64,000 bases of DNA. It comes from Euglena gracilis. Taxonomy: Eukaryota > Euglenida > Euglenophyceae > Euglenales. Below the pieces are notes generated by a model. That model was given only the letters and a program-made list of their open reading frames with translations. It did not search any database and was not told where the DNA came from. Location: NCBI GenBank assembly GCA_039621445.1, contig CP154955.1, forward strand, positions 57,506,619 to 57,570,618, in the 5' to 3' direction. Every line of letters begins with the position of its first letter. Positions within the stretch are counted from its first letter, which is position 1. Below, piece by piece: positions 46,201 through 58,200 of this stretch. A program made the translations under genes and the position numbers.

Positions 46201-49200
46201 GTGACACGAATAATCACGAATAATCACAAATCACCACGAATTTCAGATTTTTCGAAAATCACGAATAATCACGAATATCCCGAATAACCACGAATGAGAT
46301 TTTTCCTGGGAACTATTTTTTCTTGACAAATGCAGTCATTCATCATTCGCTTCTTTGGATTCTGATGATGAGGTTGGGGACCGCTTCACTGTTGCGCAAC
46401 AACACTGGCCGCGAGCGACTTTGCTTTCTGCTATTGTGATGGATCATGTTTCCAGCCAAAAAAAGGGTTTGTTTGGACAATGGAACGCTCACACAATGAT
46501 GATGCAGAGGTACAATGTTGTCAACTATGTGTACCCCCCCTTGTCCAACGACCGGGCTTGTCTGACGACCACCCTCTCCCCCAGTCAGAGGTGATCTTTT
46601 TGTATACATACGATGTTGGTTCGGCCAAATTTGCTAAAAGTTGGCCAAAAACAGTCAAAAATGACCAAAAATGGCCTAAAAATGGCCAAAGGTGGCCCAA
46701 AATGGCCAAAAGCCAAAAAAAATTGGCAAAAAAGGGCAAAAATGGCCAAAAGTCACCAAAAATTGCCCAAAGGTGCCAAAAATGGGCCAAAGGGGGTCCT
46801 TAAGCAACGCCCTGCTGCTAGGGCGGTCCATAAGGGACGGGAAGTTTTTTTTTCTCGTTAAGGACCACCACCCGGCCTAAGGGTCGGCCAAGGCCGGCGA
46901 AGGGCGACCAGGGATTTGAACGGAGTCCAAATTCAAAAAGTCGAAACACACACCTTTTGACGTTTTGGGTGGATGGACGACGATTCAAGGGTGTCAGAAA
47001 TCACTTTTTTCCCCGAAGTTGACCCGTTTTTTTCCTTCCAAAATATCGCCACTTTTTTTGGTCATTTTTCCTTATTGATTTTTCATTGGATGTGTCGGGG
47101 CGGGATTTTTTTGTTGCTTAAGGACCGCCCTGCTTCCTGCCGGCATCTCAGCAGTCCATCATTTAGCTGAAAACCGGGCGGATTTTTGGAACCACGAATA
47201 ATCACGAATAATCACGAATAATCACGAATAATCACGAATCAGAAATGGCGGTCCCCACCACGAATGGGAGGGAAACCCTGTTTTAGGGCCACTTCTGGCC
47301 GCTTTTGGCCATCTTTGCCCACTTTTGCCCACATTTGCCCACTGAAAGCTGCTTCTGCTGCTCTTTCTTCTGCCACTTTTAGCCACCTTTGGCTGCCTTG
47401 GCCGCTTTTTGCTGCTTTTGATTGTTTATGCCACTTTTTTGCTGCTTTTGAAAGCTGTTGGCCTTTTTGCTGTGTCCAAAAAGAGCCCAAGAAGGTAACA
47501 GCTGGAAGGTAACAGCTGGCAAAAATTGACAAAAGCATTCTTAGGCAGCAATAAGTGGCCGAAAGGTAAACTTAAAATTGGGCAAATATGGGCCAAAAAT
47601 GGACAAAATCATCAGAAGCAAGCTTCTTTTTGCCAACCCCCCTCCCGGGGGGTGCCTTGTGCTGTGGGGTGCTGCACACAGCAGGCCCCCCCCCCCCCCC
47701 CCCGGTGGCTTTGACCCTGGTGCCTGCCCACCCGGCCAAATTTCCTTTGAAAATAGCCACTCTCGGGCCCCCGGCGCCTTTGGCACCGGGGGTGACTACC
47801 CCCCCCCCGGAGGGTCCTACCTCCCTGCCTGCCCGTAACACCCATCCCGGGAGGGGTGTGCGCACCAGACAATTTTTTAAGCACTGTCCCCCCCCCCCCC
47901 GGGGTGGGGTGACTGACTGGTTTTTTTTAGAGTGACTGACTGGTTTTGGGCCCGTTCCCCCCCCTCCGGGGGGGGGTCGGCCACGGGTGGGCAAAAGTGG
48001 CTTGAGTGACCCCGGCACCAAAGACGCCGAGAAAATTTTTTTGGCCTAAAATGGCCTAAAGTGACTGGATAGTGGCCGTTTTTCTGAGTGGCCGACCCCC
48101 CCACGGGGGGGTAGTGACTGACTGGCTTCCCAAAAAAAGCGACTGACTAGTTTTTCAAAAAAGTGGAGTGACCCCCCCCCCCCCCGGGGGGGTCGGTAAA
48201 AATTGTATGGTGCGCACTTCCCGAAAAAGAACAAAGGAGATCCCCCCCCCGATTTTTCTTCATATTGTTTGCCCGAATGATGAGTCTATGGCTACACAAT
48301 TGCTGACCTCGTGATTTCAAATCCTTGACTGATCTCAACTGACTCAAGCAATGGAAAGGAGATTTAAGCCTCTCGCTTCTGATAACTGACCACTCAAATG
48401 ATTTTTCTGCCCTCGTCCCTGACTGTTTACCAATTGCCTGTGGGTATCAGATGTAAGAAGGGGATGATGCCTGAGCATATTTTGCCATTCAAAAACTTTT
48501 GCATGGCGCGCAGTACAACAGTGATAACAACTGGAATTTCAGAATTTCAGTAATGCTTTTTTTTGCACGGTCAAGCTCTAATTGGGCGTTGCTGGCATTT
48601 TCTCGAACATCACTATTGTTGCAGGATGAATTATTTGTCTAGGAAGAGCTGGCTGATCGCAACTGATGTGCATTTTTTCCTCTGATCTCTCAGCGGATTT
48701 GATTCTTTGCTGTGTGTGTTGCAGGATGAATCATTTGTTTAGGAAGAGCTGGCTGATCGCCACTGATGTGCATTTTTCCCTCTGAGCTCTCAATGGTTTT
48801 GGTTCTTTGCTCTGTGTGTTGCATTCAGGCTTCTGTACCCCCCTCCCCTGGGGGCTGGGCTGCAGCTGGTCCAAATTTGGCTAGTGGGATTTGTAGCAGG
48901 GCTAGTTAGTGGGAAAATTTTTTTCCAGTAACCGGCGCGAAGCGCCAGAAAATTTTTTGGGTCCCCCAAAAATGGCCAAAAATGCCCGTTTTTGGCCATT
49001 TTTGGGGATTTTTGGAACAAAATCAGCCAAAAACCTATTAAAAACCTCATTTCCACCTTGGCGCACAGCGCCGGAGGAAACGTTTTTTTTTTGGTTGGGG
49101 GGACCCCCCCCCCCCCGGGGGGGGTCTAGCTAGACCATTTTTTCCAGTGTCAAGCCAATTGGCTGGCCAGCACCCCCCCCCCCCGGGTCCTTAAGCAAAA

Positions 49201-52200
49201 GCCTGATTGCATTTTATTGTTGCAGGATGAATTATTTGTCTAGGAAGAGCTGGCTGATCGCAACTGATGTGCATTTTTTCCCTCTGAGCTCTCAGTGGTT
49301 TTGGTTCTTTGCCATGTGTATTGCATTTTATCGTTGCAGGATGAATTACAGTAGGGAAACTAAATAGTGGGACACCTTAGAATTTTGTGGGCCATACCCA
49401 ACCCCCAGCTCCAAAGCTTCTGCCAGCCCATGGGATGTGTGCACATTGGCATGGCCCTGCCCCACGCAGCAGTGCCCCAGCCAGCTCTGCTGCAGCACGC
49501 TGTGCAAAATTCAGGCCAATCCTACGCAAGCAGGTCCCCCACCAGTCAACCGCCATGCGCCCCGAAGGCCGCCTGGCCGAAGGCCGTGCATCGGCCGAAG
49601 GCCGATGCCCGCGCAGGCCGCTGCAATTCAGAACTTGAAAAGTTGATGACGTTATTTAAAGGAGTAGGGTTAGGGTCAAGTTTCCATCCCAAACTGTCCC
49701 ATCCCATCCAGGGTTCGATATAAGGAGGGCGTACATGGTTTAGGTGGGGGGGGGTGTCCCCCCCCCCCCCCCCCCCCCTGGCCCGCAGGGGGGGTCCGGA
49801 CCACCCCCCCCCACCTGCAAGGGGGGTCCGGACCGACCCTCGGGGGCAAAAATTGACCCCCCCAAAAAGGGTCAATTTTTTCCTCCGGCGCTTTGCGCCG
49901 AAAATTTTTTGCATTTTTGGCACATTTTTGCCCAAAAAGTGCCCAAAATGGCACTTTTGGTTGTTTTGGGGGTCAAAAATTTTCGGCCACCCTGACCGCG
50001 CACCTGTTTAGGTGGGGGGGGGGTCCCCCCCACCCCCCCCCCCTCCTGGCCCGCAGGGGGGGTCCGGACCACCCCCCCACCTGTCCTTATATCGAACCCT
50101 GATCCCATCCCCTCAACGTTGTTAAATTGGTGTCTGCAGGGGACCCAGCGAACCCAAAGAGGCGCCCAACTAGGGTTAATACACATTGGGGGACCCTCGC
50201 TCGGCGCCTTCGGCGCCTCGCTCGGGTCCCCCAATGTGTATTAACCCTAGTTGGGCGCCTCTTTGGGGTAGCTGGTCCCCTGCAGGCACCAGTTTTTCAC
50301 GCATCAGTCACCGACCCTTCAGCTGGTCGATCGACCCTTCGACTGTTTGGTGGCAGGCTGGAAGGGTGGGCTGGCTAGTCGGCCGACTAGTCGGCTGACT
50401 AGCCAATTGGTTGGCCGACCGACAACGCCAATTGGTCGGTTGGCCCAGTCGGCAGCTGGTCGGTGAGACGGGGGGGGGGGGGAGCCAGTTGGCCGACTAG
50501 TCGGCGAACTACCCACTCGGTGCTACTGAGTCAACTGCCGACTTTTAAACTCCCCCTGGGTGGAGGGGGGAGTTTTCTGCCTCTCGTGAGAGTCATGGCC
50601 AGTTTCCCCCCTAGGACCCCCCCAGGACCCACCGGGCGGTACCCACTTTAGAATAACCTGAACTTGTGCTGCAAAATTTCTGCCAAAAAAATGCGGGACC
50701 CACCAAGGACCCCCCCAGCACCCCCCCAGGACCCCCCCAGCACCCCCGAAGGACCCCCCCAGGACCCCCCAAGGTCCCCCCAGGACCCCCCCAGGCCCCC
50801 CCCCCCAGGTCCCCCCAGGACATGGTCCTGGGGGGGGGAGAACTGGCCATAAGTGCATATCCAGGTGATTTGGGGCCTTCACAGACCATTTTTATGCCCA
50901 CCGACCAGCCACCGACCACCTACCGACCAGGGGGGGGCTTAAAAATGCAAAAAAGGGGGGGGGGTAGTGCAAAAAAATGGTGGTCGGCCCGACCTGGTCG
51001 GCCCGACCACCACAGGTCGGGCCGACCATGGTCGGCCCGACCTCCGCAAGGACGACCACCGGAAATCCGCACGGAGCCCCCCACCCTTTGGGCAAGGGCC
51101 GGCCAAGGGCCGGACTGGGATTTGAATGGGGTCGAAAAGTTAAAAGTCGAAACACGCATTTTCTGATTTTCTTGGGTGGATGGGCAATGGTCCATGGAGA
51201 ATCAAAATTGACCCGATGTCGGCCTGTTCTCGCCGAAAAATGCCAGATTTATTTTCCCATTTGCCTGTGGGTTTTTTTGTGGAATGCGCTGGGACGAGGA
51301 AGGGGGTGACAGGGGGGTGCATGATATTTTTCTCCTGCTGTTTTCTGTGCCCATTCAAGTGTTTGGAACCTCCCGTCCTTGTTGGTTAAGGATATTTTCT
51401 TCGCCTGCTTCCCAGCTGCTACATGTACGTCTCCCCGTTCAACTACGACAACATCGTCTCGGACCTCTTGGAATGGCTCCACTGGAGGGTCCGGCTGGCT
51501 CCACGGGTGGCTGTGTATTGCCCCGGCTGCCGTTGCTTGTTCAGCAGCCCCATCCACAAGCTGCTAAGCTGTGGGAAAAATACATGATCCAAACGCCCAA
51601 AATGCAATCGCTTGACCCGAACTGACTGTTTTTTTTTCTTCAGAGCGATTGACTGGTTTTTGCCCCCCCCCCCCCAGGGGGCCGAATGCACTGGGGAAAA
51701 TGGGCCAGAGTGATGGTAAATCGCCGGTTTTCCTGAGTGGCCAATCCCCCCGCCCTGGGGGATTGACGGGTTTTTCGAAGAGTGGAGTGACCCCCCCGGG
51801 GAGGTCGGTCTAAAATTGTATGTCCCAATTTTTTTTATGTCAAACAAAATGAACTCTCAGTTTGGGCAACACTAACCTTGTGTCAGGCTTCTTTTTAAGT
51901 CAGCAGACCCCCCCCCCCCGGGGGAGGGGGGGGGGGTGGGTGGGTGGGTCCGGGGCCGTACCCCCCCCCCCCCCCGGGGGGTCCCGCGCCGGAGGCGCTG
52001 GGTATACCTTTTCGGCGCGAAGCGCCGAAAATTTTTGGAAATCGCCTTTAGCGGGCCCGATTTTTGGGGGGGTCCCGCCGCCGCCCCCCCCCCGCGCGCG
52101 GTCCCGCGCCACCCTGGGTGGGTGGGGGGGACCCCCCCCTCCCCCCCCCCGGGGGTCTTAAAAAGAAGCCTGCCTTGTGTGTTTATGTGGTCCCTTCCAA

Positions 52201-55200
52201 TTATGTCCCCAGCAGGTACTGAACAGAGGCCGGCCGCCACGCCATGCAAGCCAATATGGACCTGGGCCGCCTCGAATGGGAGATCAAGGGGACCGCAGCC
52301 GCCTTCAATGCCACGGCGATGGTCTGTGGCGAAAATGCCACCGCCTGCCAGGTTTGTTTCCTCTTGGGCCATGAGTTGTCACCGCTGGTGGAAGAGAACA
52401 CTGGATGATGCGTGTGCCTAAATCATAATTCCGTTCAATTACACCGATTTGCCATTTGCCCGTGACGCATGCTGGCATCGTCAATATTTAGAACATTTTG
52501 GTAAATTTCCCACAACCTCCCAAATGGTACGATGTTGGGTGTCTGAATGGATTACACACACACACACACACGCATATATATATATATACATGTGTGTGTA
52601 TATAAAATTTTAACGTGTGTTTTATTTTTTTTGATTTTTGGGGTGGTTGTTTAGCATCGCCCTGCCCCAGAGGGAAATATGATTGTGAGTATGGTGATGC
52701 TGTCCAACAACGGCGACAATAATAAGAACATACCCAGAAGTGATGTATGTGGAGATTTCAATTGGTGGGTGGCATTTTGCTGAAATGTCCCATGTCGAGG
52801 AGAGTGCAAGGTGCAGGGGTTTCTCAACCCTGCCCACTTGGGAAGATCCACAGCCAGGAGCTCCCAGGTGGGCTGCTGACCCATGGTTGCCAGCTCGGCA
52901 AAGCCAGGCTGGACCGAAATTTTTTCAGCGCAAAGCACAAAATCTTTTTTGAAAAGCGGTAAAAAAGGCCAAGAGTTGAATGGCAGCTTTTTTTACGTTC
53001 ATTTCCATAAGGACCGCCCGGGGGGGGGGGGGTTGTGCAAAGGGGGGCAGGGTGCATTTCTTGCTGTCCACTCTCCCACAGTTTGCATTCCAGCTGGCGG
53101 CAGCGGATGAGGTTGTGCAGGTGTCTGGCCGAGTGAACTCTTGGGGCACCGTACGGCTGGCACTGATGGGAGATGCTGAGTGGTGGGAGGAGGTGTGCCC
53201 TGCCTCTCCCAAGCTTGTCCCCTGCAAAGATGACCCAGAAATGCATGGATGACATTGCCAGATATCATTGACCCGCCACGAAGGCACCGTAAATTTTTGG
53301 GAGTCTAGACCAGTCCAGCCCAGCTGCAGCAGGACCTGTGCTGTTAGCCCTGGTAGCCAGCCCCTTTTTGCTGCTTCCAGCCGTTTGGAAAAGTGTTCAA
53401 AAGTGGCTAGAAATGGTGCTTTGGGTATGTTTTTTGGTGTTGTCAGATGCTCTTTTTTTCAAAATTTTGTTTTGCAGGTGATTTTTAGGTGATTGACAGA
53501 TTTCGGCCCAGCTCAGGTCCAGCCGGCGTCCAACCCCCCCCCCCCCCAGCTAAAGTGGAGTATGTGCCTGGCGTGCGCTTGATGGCCCGCTTGATGGCTG
53601 GCGCAGTAAACAATGCCCGCCAGGCTCCGGCTACCTCCACGTGCACAGACAAAAAGGGATAGAGGCGAAAAACAGCACCAGGCCAGAAGAAGGGATAAAT
53701 GGCACCAAAATAGCAGCCACAGTGCACACAGGGGGGGGGGGTTGGGTCAGCCAGCCCAAATTTCTCGCCCTAACCCAGCAACCCCTCCCCCCTCCTCCGT
53801 GTCGCAGACGAAGGGGCCATTCCTGTTCCTGCTGGCGCTGACGGTGCTGCTCCATGCCGACCGGCTGTCCCGCCGCTGCCTCCAGGGGGCGGCGGCTGCC
53901 TGCACCCTCTTCTGGGCTTTCCGCTTCTGGACGCTGGAGGCCAGGGCTGCCCTTTGCCGAGAGGGAGCCCTTCTGGGGCAAAGTGAACACTGCAAGCTGC
54001 TTTCCATGGTGGACGATGAAATTGGCACTAAAAGATTGATGCGTAAGAATTCTTGTTGCATGATCACAGCAGCATTGCATGCTCATGATGGCAGTGACCC
54101 CCAAATAATAATCCCAGTTTGTCATCTTTGATATTCGAAGTCAGGGTCCGGGAGGGTTATTATTGGGCGAAGGGTTCGAAGTTGAGGTTCGACCCCAAAA
54201 CTCCACAATTGTTCTAAAGGTCGGTTTTTTTGAGTTTTCGGGGTTTTTTTTTAATTAAAAAAGTGGATGGTTTTTTGATATATTCTTTTTCAACCACCTT
54301 TGCAGCTGCATTTGGCATCCATTTTTGTGCTTTCACGGCTGTCGGATGGGGTGGTTTATTATTATTTGGGCTGCCGAAGTTGGTTCCAGGGTGTGGGGGG
54401 CATGACGGTGATGACAATTTGGCATTTTGTTGTTCGCTTTCGACATTTTGCTGAACGTTGGGTGACAACGTTCAGCAAAATGACACCATCACATGTTTGC
54501 GCCCAAGGTTCTGGTCAGCCCTGCGGCTGAACATTGTGCTCGCCGGCGCTCTGGGGTACATTGTGCATTTCCCCCTGGCCCGGCCCCGCCACCCCGGCCG
54601 CGCCCTGGTAGCTGTGGTGGTGTGGCTCGCCGTGAAGGAGGCCCTCACGCCATTCCAGCGGACCGCACTGCTGGCCACCTTGCTGGTCGTCTCCGCTGTG
54701 GTGTGTGGGTGGGTGAGTGGGTGGGTGGGTGGGTGGGTGGGTGTGTGTGTGTCCGCGCGTGTCAGATTTGTGTGTCCCTGAGGCTGCCTGACGTGTCTAA
54801 GACAGGGGATTTCTGAAGCTGCCCCCACCCCTTGAGTGCAGCAATTAACAAATATTTTTCCCCCGCTTTGACGACTTTCCTCATTTCCCCCCCACCCCCA
54901 TGATGGATGCATCCAGAACAGCGACTGCTGACACCAATGATGCTTCCAGATCTGACTCTGAGATTGAGTGTAAATTGAGTTTAAATGATGACGATGAACA
55001 CACAGCTTTACAATTGCCTGGTCTTGCTGTGAGCGGAGACTTTTAATTTGATTTTGATTTGGCTTTTGAATTTGATTTGTTTTTTTTTGACGTCTGGTCC
55101 CTTGCAAGCATGAAATAATGACTGGGTGTGAATGGCTTTGAGGCCCAGTGCTGAAAACTGCTTCCTCCGGGGATCCGCATGCAAGTCCCTCATTTTTCCC

Positions 55201-58200
55201 CACCTCCCTCACCAGCGCCGGACGTACAAGCTGGTGCTGACTGGCCTCGCCACGACCCCCGGCACCGCATTCTTCAAGCCGCTGTCCAACCAGAGATTTT
55301 TTTTCAAGTTTGGCAACACAGAGGGGGCATACAACCTAAAATTTTTCCAGGCCCCCTCAGTTTTAAGGTGGGTGGCGAAGGGAACTCCCCCTCTCTCAAG
55401 GCTTCCCATCTATCTTCGGTGCCCCCCTGGGGGGGAGTTGGCTGGTCAGACCGAGTAGGAACCCCGCCAGGGGGTGGGTTTTGTTTTGTTTTCGGCGCAC
55501 AACACCGAAAAAAATGTGGACTCCAACTTGATCTCGTCCACCTGGGGCCAAGAATGCCTCTGGGTCCAACCTGTTCCCCGCGGTCACGTACGGCCGGGAC
55601 ACCTTCTTCTGCGCTGACGGCGCTTCCCCCGAGGTCCCCCCTCATTCCCAGAGGCGTGGGAACCATTTTGCACTAGCCGAACCAGCAGAATGCCCTTCAG
55701 TCTGTCGAAATTTGAGAAAATGCGTCTCCAAATTAGACTGAAATTGGAATTTGAGTTTTTCCCTGGTCCGGAATGTGGGCTGTCGGTATTGAGGTAGGTG
55801 GAAGGGGGGGTCCGGACGATCCCCCCCCCCCCCGATGTTGGGAGGGGTGTCCGGACCCTCCACCCAAAAGAGCAAACATTTTCTTCCGGCGCTGAGCGCC
55901 GGAAATGAACAGAAATGCTTTTTTTCTCATTTTTGAGCACATTGCCCATTTTTTTTTGATTTTTTGGTGTTCTCCGCATAAAAATATGTTCAAAATTTTG
56001 AGCAATAACAAATAATGAGCATTTTTGCATACATTTTCAAAAAGACATCAGGGTCATTTCCAACAATTTTGGCTTGGTCTCTGGGCCCTTGCAGGTCCGC
56101 AAAACTAAAAGTTTTCCACCCATGTCAGTTTCGCGGTGGGAGGGGGTCCGACCCCCCCCCCCCATGTCCAGGAGGGAGGTCTGACCCCCCCTCAAAAATT
56201 CCTAGATATCTTTGCCTCCGGGGTGTTAAACAAGTCAGCTTTGTTTTTGCATAGGAGGGCACCCCCCCCCCCTTCCCCTTCCCCCCCCCCTTCAGACAGA
56301 GGGGGTGGTCCAAGGCTCCGGGAACCCAAAAAAATTTCCCAGCGTCGAGCCAAGAAAAACAGGAAAATTCTGTTGTATGTTTTGGCCGATTCTTTCAAAG
56401 AATGTTTGCAACAACGAGATTTTTGGGGCTTTTATTTCAAGGGCCCCCTCCTCCTCTGCGGGCCAAAAAAAAATCATCCACCGCCGGGTGTGTATTTTAG
56501 GACCCTCTTGAGGCTCAACATGAAATTTTGGTGAAACGGCCGAAAAAAAAGGCCATAACTCGGGCGGAGTTGCGGGGAAATCAAAATGCTGTTAGACCCA
56601 GAATGCGTGCTTGCTCAGAGCTTGCAAGGTGCATTTGTCTTCCAGGTTGCTGCACTCCGGGAAAAGAGCTTCAACGCCCTTTCCCAGTCTTGGACCCAAA
56701 AGTTCGGGAAGTCATATGCCTTTGCCGACAAGCTGGCTAAGGTTTGCCTCTGCTTCTGTTTTTTTTTGTCTGTTTTTGTGTTGGGATTTTGTATTGGTTT
56801 GCTGATTGCAATTTTGAATTTCAAAATTTCTGGGTGGTGAACCCACCCCTCTGCCCCCCCCCCCCCCTGGACACAAATTGAGAGTCATTCGGCTTTATTC
56901 TTATTTTTTGCCACAGGGGTTCTCAGACCTTCGGTTTGCCAACTCGAACCGCGTGTTCCCGCCATTCAACGAGGTTCTCAGCGCGGTGTGTTTGCCTACC
57001 TATTCCTACGTGGCTGGTTTTTTTACAAAAAAATGTCTGAAACCACCCCTCAGAAACAAGAGGCTTGAGAAAAGAATAGTAGGAATGATGGGCTTCGGAA
57101 TGATGGGTTTTTTGTGGAAAAAATAGACCACCGACGAAGAAGACACACAAGAAGCACCGTGGCGGTTTTCCCCACATCTCTTTCCACTTTTTGATTCTGG
57201 AGTGCGCTAATTCTTGTGACCTAAAAGTATGTGAATCTCCAATTCTGGCATCAATTGTCACATAAATGGTATTTAAAGACAAAATAAATTGACAAAACAG
57301 GGGTGGGAACAGGCTTTTTTTTGCAAAGACTGAATCTGTGGCCCGACCCCCTCCAAGGGTTGGCGGATTGGGCCCGTAGATTCACTTGACACCTGTTGGG
57401 GTGCCAGAAACTTTCGGGGAATGCCTTCAGACGGCTCGACCTTTGGGGACCACTGGATCCTGTACTGTATTGGCGGGTGGCGTCCCCAGAGTCTTGAAAA
57501 AACCAACCTGGTGCCGACATCCTGGGTCCTGAGAAAAAAAAATATCCCCCCCCCACCAGGGTGGTTCAGAAGCTTCTCAGCTGAAAACTGGTTGGTACCC
57601 ACCAACCCTTTGGGAGGTTTGAGGGGTTTGGGGAACCTACTTTTGGGATCACTGATCGATATCCAGAAGTATTTGGTGCTTCGCGACAAAAGAAGAAGGA
57701 AAGCCTTTTTGAAGGGGGAGAGGTTTGGTCGGGTCAGCGTTCTGGGTCAAACACAATGGATGGTTTTTTTGCGCCACACTTGTCAAATCGGGTTTCCTTT
57801 CTTTCCCCAGGCGTTCAAGCCCACGGCCGTGATCGAGCGGGCGGAGCGGATGTACCTCGAGGACGTGGACGGGAACCGGCTGCTGGACATCAGCGGCAGC
57901 TACGGCGTGAACGTGTGCGGCTACGAGCAGTACAAGGCGTTCCTGCGGGAGGCCCAGACCAGGCAATTGCTTAAGCACTGACCTACCCCACCCCCCGGGG
58001 GGGGGGGTGGGTGACTGGTTTTTTCAGAGTGACTGACTGGTTTTTGGCCCGGACCCCCTCCTACCCCTCCCCCCCGGGGGGGGGTGGGCCAGGAGTGAGC
58101 AAAAGTGGCTTGAGTGACCCCGGCGCCGAAGGCGCCGGAAATTTTTTTTGGGCCTAAATGGCCTAAAGTGACTGGAAAGTGGCCGTTTTTCTGAGTGGCC

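Larger units (their letters stand above)
45451..49290. repeat. Dispersed 70-bp repeat, four copies
   Basis: Copies start near 45,451, 48,621, 48,721 and 49,222 and contain GCAGGATGAATCATTTGTCT, then GGCTGATCGC and GATGTGCATTTTT. Two of them are only 100 bases apart. They lie in one intron and may be remains of another element family. Confidence 0.8.

Noticed and set aside
46203-47245. CRISPR-like ACGAATAATC repeats
   Set aside because: The units are adjacent without spacers, lie inside a DNA transposon with an 8-bp duplication, and the context is eukaryotic.
51590-51825. Complete CAATT-family MITE upstream of exon 12
   Set aside because: The right end and interior are clear but the left end and duplication could not be fixed.
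56586-56645. Independent start of a separate aminotransferase gene at the ATG near 56,586
   Set aside because: The ATG is in frame with exon 18, but the AG at 56,644-56,645 also fits phase 0 from exon 17, and no promoter or leader acceptor is clearer there. It remains the main alternative to the fusion model.
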